Origin: JALEFZ01 sp964564415
GTDB taxonomy: Bacteria > Bacteroidota > Bacteroidia > J057
Direction of reading: 5' to 3'
NCBI GenBank assembly: GCA_964564415.1
Contig: CAZMAV010000004.1
Coordinates: 248,001-312,000 of the forward strand
DNA: 64,000 nt
Shown: piece by piece, positions 1-9,642 of the stretch
Numbering within the stretch: position 1 is the stretch's first letter
How the letters are laid out: the number at the start of each line of letters is the position of its first letter
Notes under the pieces: generated by a model
Database searches by the model: none
Seen by the model: only the letters and a program-made list of their open reading frames with translations
What the model was told of the DNA's origin: nothing
Translations under genes and position numbers: made by a program

Positions 1-2307
1 CCTGTCTACGGTCGCAGTAATGTAGAAACTAAATATCGAGCCCTTTTCCAGTTCACTGTCCACCCAAATTTTTCCATCCATCAGTTCCACCAGCCGCTTG
101 GAGATAGCCAGGCCCAGACCTACTCCCCCAAACCGACGGGAGACGGAGTTGTCGACCTGCTGGAAGGAGTCGAATATAGATTCCAGCTTTTCCTGGGGGA
201 TGCCTATCCCCGAGTCCTCCACGCTAAAGGATACCTGGGCAGATTCTCCATGGTAGAAGTCTTTTTTCATGGGCGACAACTGCCGGGCATGTATCCTAAT
301 ATGACCCCTAGAGGTGAACTTTAGGGCATTTGAAACCAAGTTGACCAAGACCTGGCGCAGCCTCGTGGGATCACTGACGATATATGCCGGTAACTTAGAA
401 TCTACCAAATAGCTCAATTCAAGATTTTTCTCCTCTGCCATCTTGCCAAAAAGGGCAATTACCTCTTCCAGCAATTCCCGAACAGATAGGGTCCTGAGTT
501 CCAGCTCAAGTTTGCCGGCTTCTACCCTGGAATAATCCAGGATATCGTTGAGGATGGAAAGTAGGCTCTGGCTGGAGGTTGAAATATTTCGGACATACTT
601 GATTTGCTGCTCGTCGAGGGGAGTGTCCCTCAACAAGGAGATCATCCCCAGGATGCCATTCATTGGGGTACGGATCTCATGGCTCATGGTGGCCAGGAAA
701 TTAGACTTGGCTACAGAAGCTGCTTCGGCGGCCTGCTTGGCTTCATCCAGGCGCTGATTGACCTTGAGCAACTGGCGGTTTTGGGTATTGATGACCTTAT
801 TTTGGAAAGCCAGTTGGTCATTGACCCGCTGCTTGATCTTAGTTTGCCTCAAGAGTAGAATGACAACCACTGCCAAAATAGCCATGAGGATGGCTCCCGC
901 ATAAAAAAGAATGCGCTCCTGACGGCTTTCCATCTCCTTGATCTGGCTGTTTTTCTTAAAAAGCTCTAACTGCCTGTCCCGTTGGAAATTGTAATGCTGG
1001 CGCTTGATTTCCTTGATCTCTTTTTTATGCTCCGCATTGAATATAGAATCGTTCAGCCCTGTATATGCCTGATAATATCGAAGAGCTTCGTTGAGGTTGT
1101 CGGTTTTGATGTGAATGTCCTTAAGCAGAAAATAGGTCTGCTTCCTCAGGGTATCAGAGGGGTCCTTGAAAGCAATAGGTAAAAGGGCTTCTAGGTAGTC
1201 GATGGCTTCGGCGTACTTTTCTTTTTGAAAGGAAATCAATCCTAACCTATAGAGAGTCAGGGGCATGGTATCCTTGCGGGCAGTCTGCTGTTTGAGGGAA
1301 AGGAGATAGCTGCTCATAGCCTGATCCATGTTGTCCTCCATGTAATAAGAATCACCCAAAAGGTGATAGCAGGTTACGACCCCGTCATTATTTTCAAGGT
1401 CTTGGTAGGTTATCAGCGCATTGTCCAGGTAGTAACGGGCATCCTTGATGCTATCCAGGGAGAGGTAAGTTTTTCCCAGCAGGACTTGTACGGATGCTTC
1501 TCCTAAAAAATTCTGTCGGGAGGAGTAGTTTAGCAAGGCCCGAAAAAGGTGTCCCTTGGCTTTCCTCACATTGCCCCTTTCCAGTTCTATTTTTCCCATG
1601 TCCTTGAGGACGGCAGAAATACTGTCAGTTCCTTCAGTGGCATCCACCGCCTTAAAATCACCTATTGAGGCTTCATAAAGGTCATAGGCTTCGTTAATTT
1701 TACCCCTTTTCTCTTCGATTTTACCTTGAGCACGGTCGACAAAGCCCATGGTTTTGAAGTCGTCGAGCAAACCAGCCAGGTCGTCCACTTCTTCAAGTAG
1801 GGCCAAAGCATCTTCATAATTCTTCTTGATGGTCTGCACCTGTGCGAGCTTGATGCGAAGGTCTTTCCGGAGGATAATATTTTCCCTTTCCCTGTCGATT
1901 TTATTTATCGTATCATAGGTAGGTAGCTCCTGCTCCGCACAGGTAAGGGCCCGAGTATAACTGATCTCCGCCCCGTCGTATTGCTCGTCGTTGAAGTAAA
2001 GTTCAGCCTGATGTACCAAGATGTCGCAGTAGAGGCGAATGTTTTCCCAAGTGGGTTTTCTTCTTCTAATTTTTTCTATGCGCTGCTCAGCGATGTCGGA
2101 AAGGGAAATGGCTTGTTCGATTTCTCCTCGATCGGCCAGGTTTTTGGAGGCATGCTTGAGTACATTGGCTTGCTCGTAGGGAGAAATATGCTCTATCCTA
2201 TTCAGTAAACTATCAACACTAAAAGCCGACTGTCCATGTGCGGTGGACAGCAAAAACAAAAGCCAGCAAAAAATCCATGTTTCACTTCGAAGCTTAAGCC
2301 CCTTCAT
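1..2307 (-). CDS. TPR-containing sensor histidine kinase (3' end outside window)
   Basis: Two-component sensor kinase, open through the left edge; 769 codons are visible. The start ATG (2307) opens a signal peptide (residues 1-25, ending AHGQ), followed by about 400 residues of helical TPR-like repeats in the periplasm, one membrane helix near residues 464-484, a coiled linker, and the HisKA box MSHEIRTPMNG with phospho-accepting His543. The HATPase domain follows, with N-box (LVNLVSNALKFT), G1 (VEDSGIGIP) and G2 (FGGVGLGLAI). The truncation means a C-terminal receiver domain cannot be excluded; kinases of this TPR class are often hybrids. It may act with the lone receiver at 4611-5015, but the broken efflux genes lie between them and the partner is inference. 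Confidence 0.9.
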   Translation of the reverse strand, partial: MKGLKLRSETWIFCWLLFLLSTAHGQSAFSVDSLLNRIEHISPYEQANVLKHASKNLADRGEIEQAISLSDIAEQRIEKIRRRKPTWENIRLYCDILVHQAELYFNDEQYDGAEISYTRALTCAEQELPTYDTINKIDRERENIILRKDLRIKLAQVQTIKKNYEDALALLEEVDDLAGLLDDFKTMGFVDRAQGKIEEKRGKINEAYDLYEASIGDFKAVDATEGTDSISAVLKDMGKIELERGNVRKAKGHLFRALLNYSSRQNFLGEASVQVLLGKTYLSLDSIKDARYYLDNALITYQDLENNDGVVTCYHLLGDSYYMEDNMDQAMSSYLLSLKQQTARKDTMPLTLYRLGLISFQKEKYAEAIDYLEALLPIAFKDPSDTLRKQTYFLLKDIHIKTDNLNEALRYYQAYTGLNDSIFNAEHKKEIKEIKRQHYNFQRDRQLELFKKNSQIKEMESRQERILFYAGAILMAILAVVVILLLRQTKIKQRVNDQLAFQNKVINTQNRQLLKVNQRLDEAKQAAEAASVAKSNFLATMSHEIRTPMNGILGMISLLRDTPLDEQQIKYVRNISTSSQSLLSILNDILDYSRVEAGKLELELRTLSVRELLEEVIALFGKMAEEKNLELSYLVDSKLPAYIVSDPTRLRQVLVNLVSNALKFTSRGHIRIHARQLSPMKKDFYHGESAQVSFSVEDSGIGIPQEKLESIFDSFQQVDNSVSRRFGGVGLGLAISKRLVELMDGKIWVDSELEKGSIFSFYITATVDR

Positions 2308-2554
2308 CGCGATCCTTCTTTAAGTTGGGGAATACCTTCCGCTACTTTTAACAAAACCCAAGGCAATCACCCTAAAGCAGATAGTAGAGGAGCCCCTGCT
2401 GACTTACATAGACCGGTAGTAAATATCTCAAGGAAAACTGGAATTACCGAAATATTACTACCCTAGCATAGGACTTGTAACACATCCACTCTAAACATCC
2501 TCCAGACAATATAAGCAAAATTCATGGAGAGATTCACAAAGAAGATGCCAGGGC

Positions 2555-3686
2555 TTATTTTTCGATGACAGCTCTTGGGTCTTTGATTCGAGCAGTGGAA
2601 TCCAGGCCCTCTAGCACCTCGGCCTTAATCCCATCAGAAAGGCCCAGGCTTAGGAATATCCTTTCAAACTGCTGCTTATTTTTCTCCACTTCTACAAAAG
2701 CGGATCCTCCCTCAAAAATCATCCAGCTTTTGGAGACGGCCATGACATTTTCCCGCTTTTCCAGAACAATATCTCCATTGGCACTATAGCCCGAACGAAT
2801 AAATTGGCCTTCTTTTAGGTTGGCCCTGGTACGAATTTCAAATTGTATGGCCCCATTGTCCTCCACTCCTTTAGGGGAAACATACTCCAGGGTAGCATCA
2901 AATCTTTCTTCTCCCAGCGCTCCTATGGTCAGGAGAAGGGGCATTCCCACGCGAATCCGACCTACATCTGACTCGTCTACATTTCCTTTGAAAATCATCT
3001 CGTCCATGTTGGCAATGGCTGCCATGGGGTTCCCTAATTAAATGTATTGGCCCCAATGACCGAATTGCCTTCCTCTACGGGTAGGTACGTCAAGGACCAT
3101 TCTACTAATGGTAGCCCTCACGTAGGTATTGGCAGTGCTGCCCGAACTTCTCGTAGCAGCTCTTTTGATCAAGTCGAGGCTGTCTTTGGCTGCGCGTTGC
3201 TCTTCCTTGGCATTTTCAAAGTCGATTTCAAACGGCCTAGCTGGCTTCAGAAATGACTCCATCTTCAAAGAGTTTTTTGTTGTGCAGGTATTCCCTTTCT
3301 GCATTTTCCAGAGAAAGTTTAGCCCTTCTTACCCTATTCTGGGCATTGTTGAAAGTAACCATATCCGGTATGATGCGAATAGAGGCGATCAGGTTCCCCT
3401 TTGTGCCCCTGTCCCCGGGCTCTGGGTAAAGCCTGGATATCAGCCCTGACACCTGGGGCTTGATTTCTATCTCCTTGCGGGGGACGACAGAGCCGGTAGC
3501 AACTGTCTTTTTGACGATGTCGGTGGTGAAGGATTTGACGATCTGAAAAAGGACTTCTGGATCTTGATTTTTGTTGTAAAGGTAGTATCCGGTACCAAGG
3601 AAGATCAGGCCCAGGGTTAGCAAAACGATGATAACAGCTGTACGGCTCCTAATGGTGGTAATGGATTGAGGATGAAAAGTGGAATT
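2555..3686 (-). pseudogene. broken MacA/HlyD-type efflux adaptor
   Basis: Remnant of a periplasmic adaptor (membrane fusion protein) of an ABC or RND efflux pump. Readable parts in order: a TM anchor and barrel start (LGTGYYLYNK, then ATGSVVPRKEIEIKPQVSG), the coiled-coil hairpin (NAQNRVRRAKLSLENAE) and the C-terminal beta-barrel (GNVDESDVGRIRVG). They lie in different frames. I see a frameshift near 3240, another near 3079, an in-frame TAG near 3037, and a further shift near 3028; no in-frame ATG exists upstream of the anchor. It directly follows the broken ATPase gene, the usual arrangement for macAB-like pairs. Four lesions in one gene make decay more likely than a single sequencing error. 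Confidence 0.8.
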
Positions 3687-4381
3687 TCAGGAAGTAGGTT
3701 CTGACAGTTCGTTGGCGACGAGTCCGTCCCGCAGGCGAATGATGCGCTGGGTCATGGCGGCTATATCTTGTTCGTATGTTACAATGACCACGGTATTTCC
3801 CTGTTGGTGAATATTTTTAGCAGTTCCATGACCTCATAAGAAGTATGGGTATCAAGGGCTCCGGCTCCGGTAGGTTCGTCTGCCAGGATAACCTTGGGCT
3901 GTGAAATCAATGCCCTGGCGATGGCGATCCGCTGCTTCTGCCCTCCGGAAAGTTCGTTGGGCATGTGGGTAGCCCAGTCGGCCAAACCTACTTTATCGAG
4001 GTATTCCAGGGCCATTTCATTTCGCTTTTTGCGGCTTTTCCCCTGATAATAGAGGGGTAAGGCTACGTTTTCAAGGGCATTTTTAAAGGCAATGATGTTA
4101 AAAGACTGGGAGATAAAATCAATAAAGCGGTTGCGCAAACGGGCGGATTGGGTTTTCTACATATGGCGGATCAGGCTACCGTCGAGGTGATATTCCCCTG
4201 CATCGTAGTTGTCCAGAATTCCCAGAATATTGAGAAGGGTCGACTTGCCTGACCCTGAGGAACCCATGATAGAAAAGAGTTCTCCCTCCTTGATTTCCAG
4301 GTTCACCCCCTTTAGGACATGTAGCTCACGCTGGCCCATTGGATAGGATTTATTGATGTTTTGGAGGCGTATCATAGCCAT
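3687..4381 (-). pseudogene. broken MacB-type ABC transporter ATPase
   Basis: Remnant of an ATP-binding protein of the LolD/MacB class. Seen: Walker A (GSSGSGKST), the family signature LSGGQKQRIAIARAL, and Walker B with D-loop region (VILADEPTG). The frame is interrupted by TAG at 4157-4159 right after LIRHM and continues in the same frame. A second lesion, a frameshift in the A-rich run near 3815, separates the last ~40 codons (GNTVVIVTYEQDIAAMTQR, stop at 3687). The D-loop also has two extra residues (EPTGAGALDT, where the family has EPTGALDT), a short duplication. No permease gene is present. Together with the adjacent adaptor remnant this is a dead efflux locus. Confidence 0.85.
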
Positions 4382-4610
4382 TTACTTAGGTAATCGACCT
4401 ATATCTTGGAGAAAGTAATATCCCCATTGGTAGAAGTTTTCCCAGGTAAAAAAATGTAAAAACAAGGCTGACAGGCTTTTACAAATCCACCAATTAACAG
4501 AGTATTTTTTTTGATGGTGGACTACTCTTCTCTCGAAAAGAGAAGACAGATATAAATCAGAAGATGGGAAAGGAGGAAAAATGGTGGGAGTGAAGATAAG
4601 TAGATAGGTG

Positions 4611-5015
4611 TTAAAAATACCTTTCCTGAATATTTTTGAGGCTTTCCTTGCTCAGAGGCTTAATGATGTAGTCGGTCACCATCTCATAATGGGCAGACTT
4701 TTCAATGTCCTTTCGATAAACGGAGGAAGAGAGGATGAATAGCTTAATTTCTTTGGGGAAATCCGCTTGAATCTTCTGGTATTCCTCTAGAAATTCCCAT
4801 GCATTCATCAAGGGCATGTTTATATCAAGGAAAATCACGTCCGGAAGATCTTCGGGTCGATTTTCCATGGCGTCCATAAGCTCGTCCAGCCCCTCACGCC
4901 CTCTCAAGCAATAGGTAGCGTGATCCGCAAAACTAGCGTCCTTCATGTTTTTGATGCAGATGAAGTTGTTGATCTCATCGTCATCAATGATCAATGCGCG
5001 CTTGATGGTTACCAT
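4611..5015 (-). CDS. single-domain response regulator (CheY-like receiver)
   Basis: A 134-residue stand-alone receiver domain with no output domain. The acidic pocket D11-D12-D13, phospho-acceptor Asp64 (VIFLDINMP), the switch serine in LSSSV (96-98) and the invariant Lys119 (IIKPLS) are all present. The long loop before the acceptor strand and the IKPL ending are typical of Bacteroidota stand-alone receivers related to Rcp1. It would relay phosphate from a histidine kinase, possibly the TPR kinase at the left edge, to an unknown partner. The gene stands alone, with a 230-nt AT-rich spacer to the broken efflux genes. Confidence 0.9.
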   Translation of the reverse strand: MVTIKRALIIDDDEINNFICIKNMKDASFADHATYCLRGREGLDELMDAMENRPEDLPDVIFLDINMPLMNAWEFLEEYQKIQADFPKEIKLFILSSSVYRKDIEKSAHYEMVTDYIIKPLSKESLKNIQERYF

Positions 5016-5329
5016 TTTTACTATTTATCAATACAATACTTTTCAAATATAATAAAACTATTCCCTGAATTTAACTCACTTTATCACAGATTAAACGTGG
5101 AAAATTGCGAACGAAAATCCCGGAGCTTACATAAACAAACTCAGTTTGGAAAATTACATTTACAAGAAAACAGGACTTTCCTGCTCATTGTAAGTTTCAC
5201 TTCGGATCAAAAAATATCTATTACCCAAAAATAAATTCTCTACTTTTCTTTCAAGGAAAGAATTTCTGTGGGTTCAAATTATACATAAAAAAAACCCTAT
5301 CTAAATTTATGGCAAAACTATAGTTCCTC
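5016..5329. other. AT-rich divergent intergenic region
   Basis: Upstream region shared by the receiver gene (minus) and the 5330 gene (plus). I see AT-rich sequence with homopolymer runs and no convincing ORF, hairpin or repeat. Promoters for both genes must lie here, but I cannot place them. Confidence 0.5.
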
Positions 5330-6013
5330 ATGAAGCAAAAGATTCAGGCCAACTTCGAGCATAGGTTAAAACAGCGGGTGAAAATAGCCTTTACCCTGGG
5401 AGCCTTTTCTCTTTTCCTTGCCAGTCTTGTCTTTCTTTTTGCTTCTAAAAAGGGCGAGCACATCCCTGAGCCTTCGATTAGGAAAGAATATTATTTCGCC
5501 CCCATCTCCGACCATCACTATGCCAATCCCGCCAATTGGAAACCCTCCTACCCCGGGACTTTGATCAAGGGCCATCAGCGGGTACATATACAGGGCGAGG
5601 CTTATCTTCCCTTTTACGATCTGGAGGTAGAAGGAAGTATTCATCTGGGCCTCGACGCTTCCCTGTTGGGACCTGAGGGAAAAATATGGATCAAAAAAGG
5701 AGGGGAAGTCCAGAATCACGGAAAAATCCTCTTGGAAACCATGATTCAGGAAGGTAAGCTTTGCAACAATTTTACTGGAAGTATAGACCTCGACGACTTT
5801 GAGACCAGGCGTTCTTCACAAACCTTCAACCTTTCGGGGGGCCACATGGTCGTCAATCACAGCTTTTATAACCGTGGAAACTTTAAGAATTACGGAGATT
5901 TTAAAGCAAAAAATCAGTTCGAAAACGCCTCTGATTTTCATCAGTCACAGGGGGGTAAGCTGACGATAAAGGGTAAACCTTACCTTCAAAAAGCCATTCG
6001 CAGCCTGCCTTGA
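5330..6013 (+). CDS. membrane-anchored protein of unknown function, beta-rich ectodomain
   Basis: A 227-residue protein I do not recognise. A basic N-terminus (MKQKIQANFEHRLKQR) precedes one membrane helix at about residues 18-38, so the rest is probably outside the cytoplasm. The ectodomain opens with a segment like those found before pectin-lyase-like or G8-like regions (SDHHYANPANWKPSYPGT). It then runs as short beta strands with regularly spaced N/G turns (NHGKILLET, NRGNFKNYGDFKAKNQF), suggesting a small right-handed beta-helix. No catalytic motif is evident. It converges with the 6019 gene, only 5 nt apart. The call is structural only. Confidence 0.6.
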   Translation: MKQKIQANFEHRLKQRVKIAFTLGAFSLFLASLVFLFASKKGEHIPEPSIRKEYYFAPISDHHYANPANWKPSYPGTLIKGHQRVHIQGEAYLPFYDLEVEGSIHLGLDASLLGPEGKIWIKKGGEVQNHGKILLETMIQEGKLCNNFTGSIDLDDFETRRSSQTFNLSGGHMVVNHSFYNRGNFKNYGDFKAKNQFENASDFHQSQGGKLTIKGKPYLQKAIRSLP

Positions 6014-6018
6014 TACCC

Positions 6019-7731
6019 TCAGTCGCCTGCAATTATGCCAATTTCTTTTGCCATTTGCTCTATTCTCTTGTATTTGGGTAAATCTTTTCCCCTAAAAAGG
6101 ACCTTTCCCTCAGGCCCAAGCAAAAGAAGGTAGGGATGCTCACCAACCTGATAATGAAGGGCTATTTTTCCCTGCAGGGCCGCCGGGCTGTGGACATGGC
6201 TACCTATATAAAGGCCATATTTTTCAATCTCATCCCTCATCTCATCCTTTGAGTCGTCGAGATTTACCCAGAGGAAGCCAAAAGGCAGGTCTTCAAAGTT
6301 TTTACTCAATTTGCGTAGGGTGAGTATCTCCCCTAAGCCGGGACGATCCCCCGATTTCCAAAAGCAAATGACCTTTAGCTCGCCCTGGTAATGGTGAAGA
6401 AATTTTTCATGCTCCTTCCAGGCCAGGGCCTCCTGCCACTCTCTGTTCTCTTCGAGCTTACTGCCCTTTTCAAACTGTTTTTCCAGTTCCAGCCTCTGAT
6501 TTAAATCCCTTCGAATACGATTTTCCAAAGGAGTAGAGGCCAATACAGCATAATTTTCCCAAAAATCAGGATTGTAGGGCATCTTTCCCAGGTCTTCGGC
6601 ATCGGGCTCAGCTCCTTTGAAAGGCTGGAACCCCTGTGTCATCGCCTGCTTGACTACCCAAGAAACCCGGTGGGAGTGGTTGCGGCTCTTTTTGTAGCCT
6701 CCTCCAGACTTCTTTTCCCAACTTTGTACACTTCCCTCATTGATGATGTGGCTCAAGAAGTACAGGTCTCCTTCTCTGCGATACCGAATCAGGTAATGGT
6801 TGTGCCTCAATACTTTTCTTCCCCGATCAAGGTAGGAAGCGGACTCATGTTCCTCGATTTTTTCGATGGCCATGTGTTCCAGGTTGACATAAAAATCCGT
6901 CAAATAGTCATTTCCCCGGTAAGGGGTCTGCACCTGTACGACGAGCAGGCTTTGGCTTTTGTGAAGAAGGGTATCGGAATAACGATACTTTGCTTTTTCT
7001 GCCAGTTGCCCCCTGAGATAGGGTATTTGCAGGCCATTATAGTCCCTTGAAAGGCTGCGGCTCAGGGCTATGGGCAGGTGATTGAAATAGGAATAATCGG
7101 TAAAGTCAAGGCTCTTTCGTAGCTGTTTGACGGCAAATTCATATTTGTTTGAGACTTGCCGCTGCCTCCAGCGATGTCCCTTGGAAGCGTAGACATCCAC
7201 GCTGGCCTCAATCATTCTACCGTAAACCCCATCATCCTTACAATAGTGTCGGTAGAAGGTCTTGAGCAGGTAGTCTTGCCTGGAAAAATTTTTATCTACC
7301 TCTCTAAGGGCCTTCATGAGGAGTTGGCGAGGCTCTATATCGGTAGCGATGATCTGCACCGCCTCGAGGCTGAGGACCGCAGGTTGAAGCTGGATGGTGT
7401 CAAGGGCCGTTGAGGAAGGACTTTCAATAGCGATGATTCGGCTGCGGTAACCGATACAGGCCACCTCGATTTGCAGGGGAAAAGTCATGCCTTTTAAGGA
7501 GAATTCGAAGTCTCCATCCTGATTACAGATGCTACCCTGCCGACTTTGGCAGATCTGTAGGCTAGCATAGGGAATACCTTTCAGACTCTGAGCGTCTAAG
7601 ACCCTGCCTTTCAAAGTTTGAGCTTGACTTGGGCCCAGACACAGCAGACTCATAAAAAGGGCCCCGTGAAGGATGAGGAACTTCCACAGGCATGGGATGA
7701 CGAGAGTGGACGGAAGGTGAGTAAGTCTCAT
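6019..7731 (-). CDS. secreted CarboxypepD_reg-like protein with thioredoxin-fold C-terminus
   Basis: A 570-residue envelope protein. The ATG at 7731 opens a long signal peptide ending near GPSQAQT (about residue 38). The first mature domain (TLKGRVLDAQSLKGIPYASL, then NQDGDFEFSLKG) is a carboxypeptidase-regulatory-like beta sandwich, common in Bacteroidota surface proteins. The middle third matches the style of an uncharacterised domain that follows it in such proteins (LLMKALREVDKNF). The last ~130 residues look thioredoxin-like (GELKVICFWKSGDRPG; LLLLGPEGKVLFRGKDLPK) but have no CxxC, so a redox role is unlikely. It may be a scaffold or binding protein facing the periplasm or surface. No obvious operon partner. 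Confidence 0.7.
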   Translation of the reverse strand: MRLTHLPSTLVIPCLWKFLILHGALFMSLLCLGPSQAQTLKGRVLDAQSLKGIPYASLQICQSRQGSICNQDGDFEFSLKGMTFPLQIEVACIGYRSRIIAIESPSSTALDTIQLQPAVLSLEAVQIIATDIEPRQLLMKALREVDKNFSRQDYLLKTFYRHYCKDDGVYGRMIEASVDVYASKGHRWRQRQVSNKYEFAVKQLRKSLDFTDYSYFNHLPIALSRSLSRDYNGLQIPYLRGQLAEKAKYRYSDTLLHKSQSLLVVQVQTPYRGNDYLTDFYVNLEHMAIEKIEEHESASYLDRGRKVLRHNHYLIRYRREGDLYFLSHIINEGSVQSWEKKSGGGYKKSRNHSHRVSWVVKQAMTQGFQPFKGAEPDAEDLGKMPYNPDFWENYAVLASTPLENRIRRDLNQRLELEKQFEKGSKLEENREWQEALAWKEHEKFLHHYQGELKVICFWKSGDRPGLGEILTLRKLSKNFEDLPFGFLWVNLDDSKDEMRDEIEKYGLYIGSHVHSPAALQGKIALHYQVGEHPYLLLLGPEGKVLFRGKDLPKYKRIEQMAKEIGIIAGD

Positions 7732-7807
7732 AAAGGAGCATACGAGGGATGGCCCAAAGAGCTACACCTCAAAGAATTAGCTCAGGATGATAGAAATACC
7801 AATTTTT

Positions 7808-7835
7808 TGTGGAAAACTAATGTATTTTATCCACA
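7808..7835. promoter_or_regulatory. inverted repeat TGTGGA-N16-TCCACA
   Basis: A dyad in the 185-nt divergent spacer between the 7731 and 7917 genes. The half-sites are TGTGGA (7808-7813) and TCCACA (7830-7835), 22 nt centre to centre, about two helical turns. Its place upstream of an HTH/S24 regulator gene makes autoregulation plausible, but this is inference from position and symmetry only. Confidence 0.35.
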
Positions 7836-7916
7836 TAAACTAAAATAATTATACAAATTATCTTTTTTTTTGAATATTGCTATTGTTATTAACATGGCTA
7901 ACTAATTATTAAAGAG

Positions 7917-8612
7917 ATGAACCATACAAGAATATCGCAAAACGTCAAGCATTTGCGTAAATTATTGGGTTTTACCCAGGCAACTTTTGCCGAGCAGATA
8001 GGCGCGACCCGTGCGCAGATTGGCTCTTATGAGGAGGGCAGGGCCACCCCTCCCCATGGTATATTGATTGAGATTCACAAACTCTGCTCGGTTACCCTGG
8101 ACCAATTGATCCTCCAAGACCTTACTTACCTTGAAAAGGAAGACCTTGAGAGCAGCAATAAATCTGAGGCTTCACTTCCGGGCAAGACCATACCCATGAT
8201 TCCTCAACGGGTGGCAGCGGGATATCTTCAGGGCTTCTCAGATCCTGAGTACCTGGACCAGCTTCCACAAATATACTTTCCCATGCTTCGGCAGGGAGAG
8301 CACCTGGCTTTTGAAATCGAGGGCGATTCCATGCTTCCCCTAACCTCCGGCACCATCATTATCGCCAAAAAGCTAGAAAACATCACCGATATCAAGGACG
8401 GACAGAGCTACATCGTAGCTTCACGTCAGGAGGGTCTGGTCTACAAAAGAGTCTACCTGAAGGCAAGAATTGGGGAAAAATCTCAACTCCAATTGGTTTC
8501 GGACAACCCTACTTACAAACCCTATGACATTCCCCTCTCCGACATCCAGGAATTATGGAAGGCAGAGATGTATGTTAGCCAGGATTTCCCCCTGCCCAAT
8601 GCCATCAATTGA
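7917..8612 (+). CDS. XRE-type HTH repressor with S24 (LexA-like) C-terminal domain
   Basis: A 231-residue regulator. Residues 7-65 form a Cro/CI-type helix-turn-helix (QATFAEQIGATRAQIGSYEE). A linker leads to a LexA/UmuD-like S24 domain with the nucleophile Ser138 in EGDSMLP and the general base Lys177 in VYKRVY; an Ala-Gly pair in RVAAGYLQGF (about 101-102) is a candidate self-cleavage site. Proteins of this architecture sense stress or DNA damage and de-repress by autoproteolysis, though many Bacteroidota members are not proven to cleave. It reads toward the SpoU methyltransferase gene, 27 nt downstream, and may share its transcript. Functional targets are unknown. Confidence 0.85.
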   Translation: MNHTRISQNVKHLRKLLGFTQATFAEQIGATRAQIGSYEEGRATPPHGILIEIHKLCSVTLDQLILQDLTYLEKEDLESSNKSEASLPGKTIPMIPQRVAAGYLQGFSDPEYLDQLPQIYFPMLRQGEHLAFEIEGDSMLPLTSGTIIIAKKLENITDIKDGQSYIVASRQEGLVYKRVYLKARIGEKSQLQLVSDNPTYKPYDIPLSDIQELWKAEMYVSQDFPLPNAIN

Positions 8613-8639
8613 TGTATATTGTCTGCAAATAGACGCATC

Positions 8640-9179
8640 ATGCGAAAATTGAAACTGGAAGAACTCGGAAGGCTCAGTGTAGACGATTTTAGGCAAAAGA
8701 AAAAGGCTCCTGTATGTGTGGTCCTGGACGATATCCGCTCCATGCACAATGTGGGTGCTGTATTGAGAAGCAGCGATGCCTTTAGGGTAGAGAAGGTTTG
8801 GATGTGTGGCATTACTCCCTCCCCTCCTCACCGAGAAATCAGAAAAACGGCCATCGGCGCGGAGGAAAGCGTAGCCTGGGAAAAATATCCTGATGCCTTG
8901 CACCTCTGCCAACAGCTAAAAGAAGAGGGCTACCAAATCATCGCGGTTGAACAGACGGACGGGAGCATTTCACTGGATAACTTTGAAGCGGAAAAGGATA
9001 AGAAATATGCCCTGGTCTTGGGCCATGAGGTCAATGGAGTTAGCGAAGCCATCGTCAAAATGTGTGATAATGCCTTAGAAATCCCTCAATTTGGAACCAA
9101 ACACAGCCTTAATGTCTCGGTGGCTACCGGGATTATTCTTTACAAATTTATAGTAGAAGGGCCTTTTTCAATTAGGTGA
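8640..9179 (+). CDS. SpoU/TrmH-family RNA 2'-O-methyltransferase
   Basis: A SPOUT-class methyltransferase of 179 residues that would 2'-O-methylate tRNA or rRNA using S-adenosylmethionine. Motif 1 is NVGAVLRSSDAFRV (with the conserved Asn and Arg), motif 2 is LVLGHEVNGVS, and motif 3 is IPQFGTKHSLNVSVATGI, which forms the trefoil knot. There is no N-terminal substrate-binding domain, so it is a minimal TrmH-like member; whether the target is tRNA position 18/34 or rRNA cannot be told. I chose ATG 8640 (MRKLKLEEL) over an upstream in-frame TTG at 8619. Its stop overlaps the 3' end of the convergent 9172 gene by 8 nt. Confidence 0.88.
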   Translation: MRKLKLEELGRLSVDDFRQKKKAPVCVVLDDIRSMHNVGAVLRSSDAFRVEKVWMCGITPSPPHREIRKTAIGAEESVAWEKYPDALHLCQQLKEEGYQIIAVEQTDGSISLDNFEAEKDKKYALVLGHEVNGVSEAIVKMCDNALEIPQFGTKHSLNVSVATGIILYKFIVEGPFSIR

Positions 9180-9564
9180 GAAATTGGGCTCTTTCCTCCG
9201 GACTGGGCATCCGGCAGGTCTCTCGCTTTCCAAACCACTGATAGCGGTTGCGGGCAACGAGGTCATAAAACCAATTTCTGATCACAGGAGGGACAATGAT
9301 AAAAACATAGGCCAGATTGTAAGGAAAAGGCAATAGCCGGGCGATCCTCAATGCAGCCGTAGATTTCTTGTACATCTTGCCATTTTCATAATAGTAGACC
9401 GTCGACACCTGATCGGCGGCGATCCCGTTTTCCTCCAGGAGAGTTTTGCCAGATTCATTTTGATTGGCCGTGAATTTGAATAGTCGCTTTTTGTCCCTGC
9501 TTATGAGAAAGTCCACTGTCGCATTACATAGGGAGCAGACTCCGTCAAAGATGATTACCCGCAT
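9172..9564 (-). CDS. DCC-family thiol-disulfide oxidoreductase-like protein (DUF393)
   Basis: A 130-residue protein of the DCC family, named for the motif at its start: here IIFDGVCSLCN, with Cys10 and Cys13 in a CxxC arrangement. The predicted fold is thioredoxin-like, and the helix LLPFPYNLAYVFIIVPPVIR and the ending NRYQWFGKRETCR are typical of the family. Biochemical function is not established for most members; redox activity is inferred from the CxxC. Length matches the family. It converges with the SpoU gene (8-nt overlap of 3' ends). Confidence 0.88.
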   Translation of the reverse strand: MRVIIFDGVCSLCNATVDFLISRDKKRLFKFTANQNESGKTLLEENGIAADQVSTVYYYENGKMYKKSTAALRIARLLPFPYNLAYVFIIVPPVIRNWFYDLVARNRYQWFGKRETCRMPSPEERAQFLT

Positions 9565-9642
9565 GAATTAACTTTTAGTCTATCAAACGCAGGATGAAAA
9601 GATTGGTTTGTCTGCCTCCTGTAAGAACAATGAAAGAGGGTC

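Noticed and set aside
2236..2466. Small plus-strand ORF opposite the kinase start and spacer
   Set aside because: Low-complexity composition, no start context, overlaps a real gene start.
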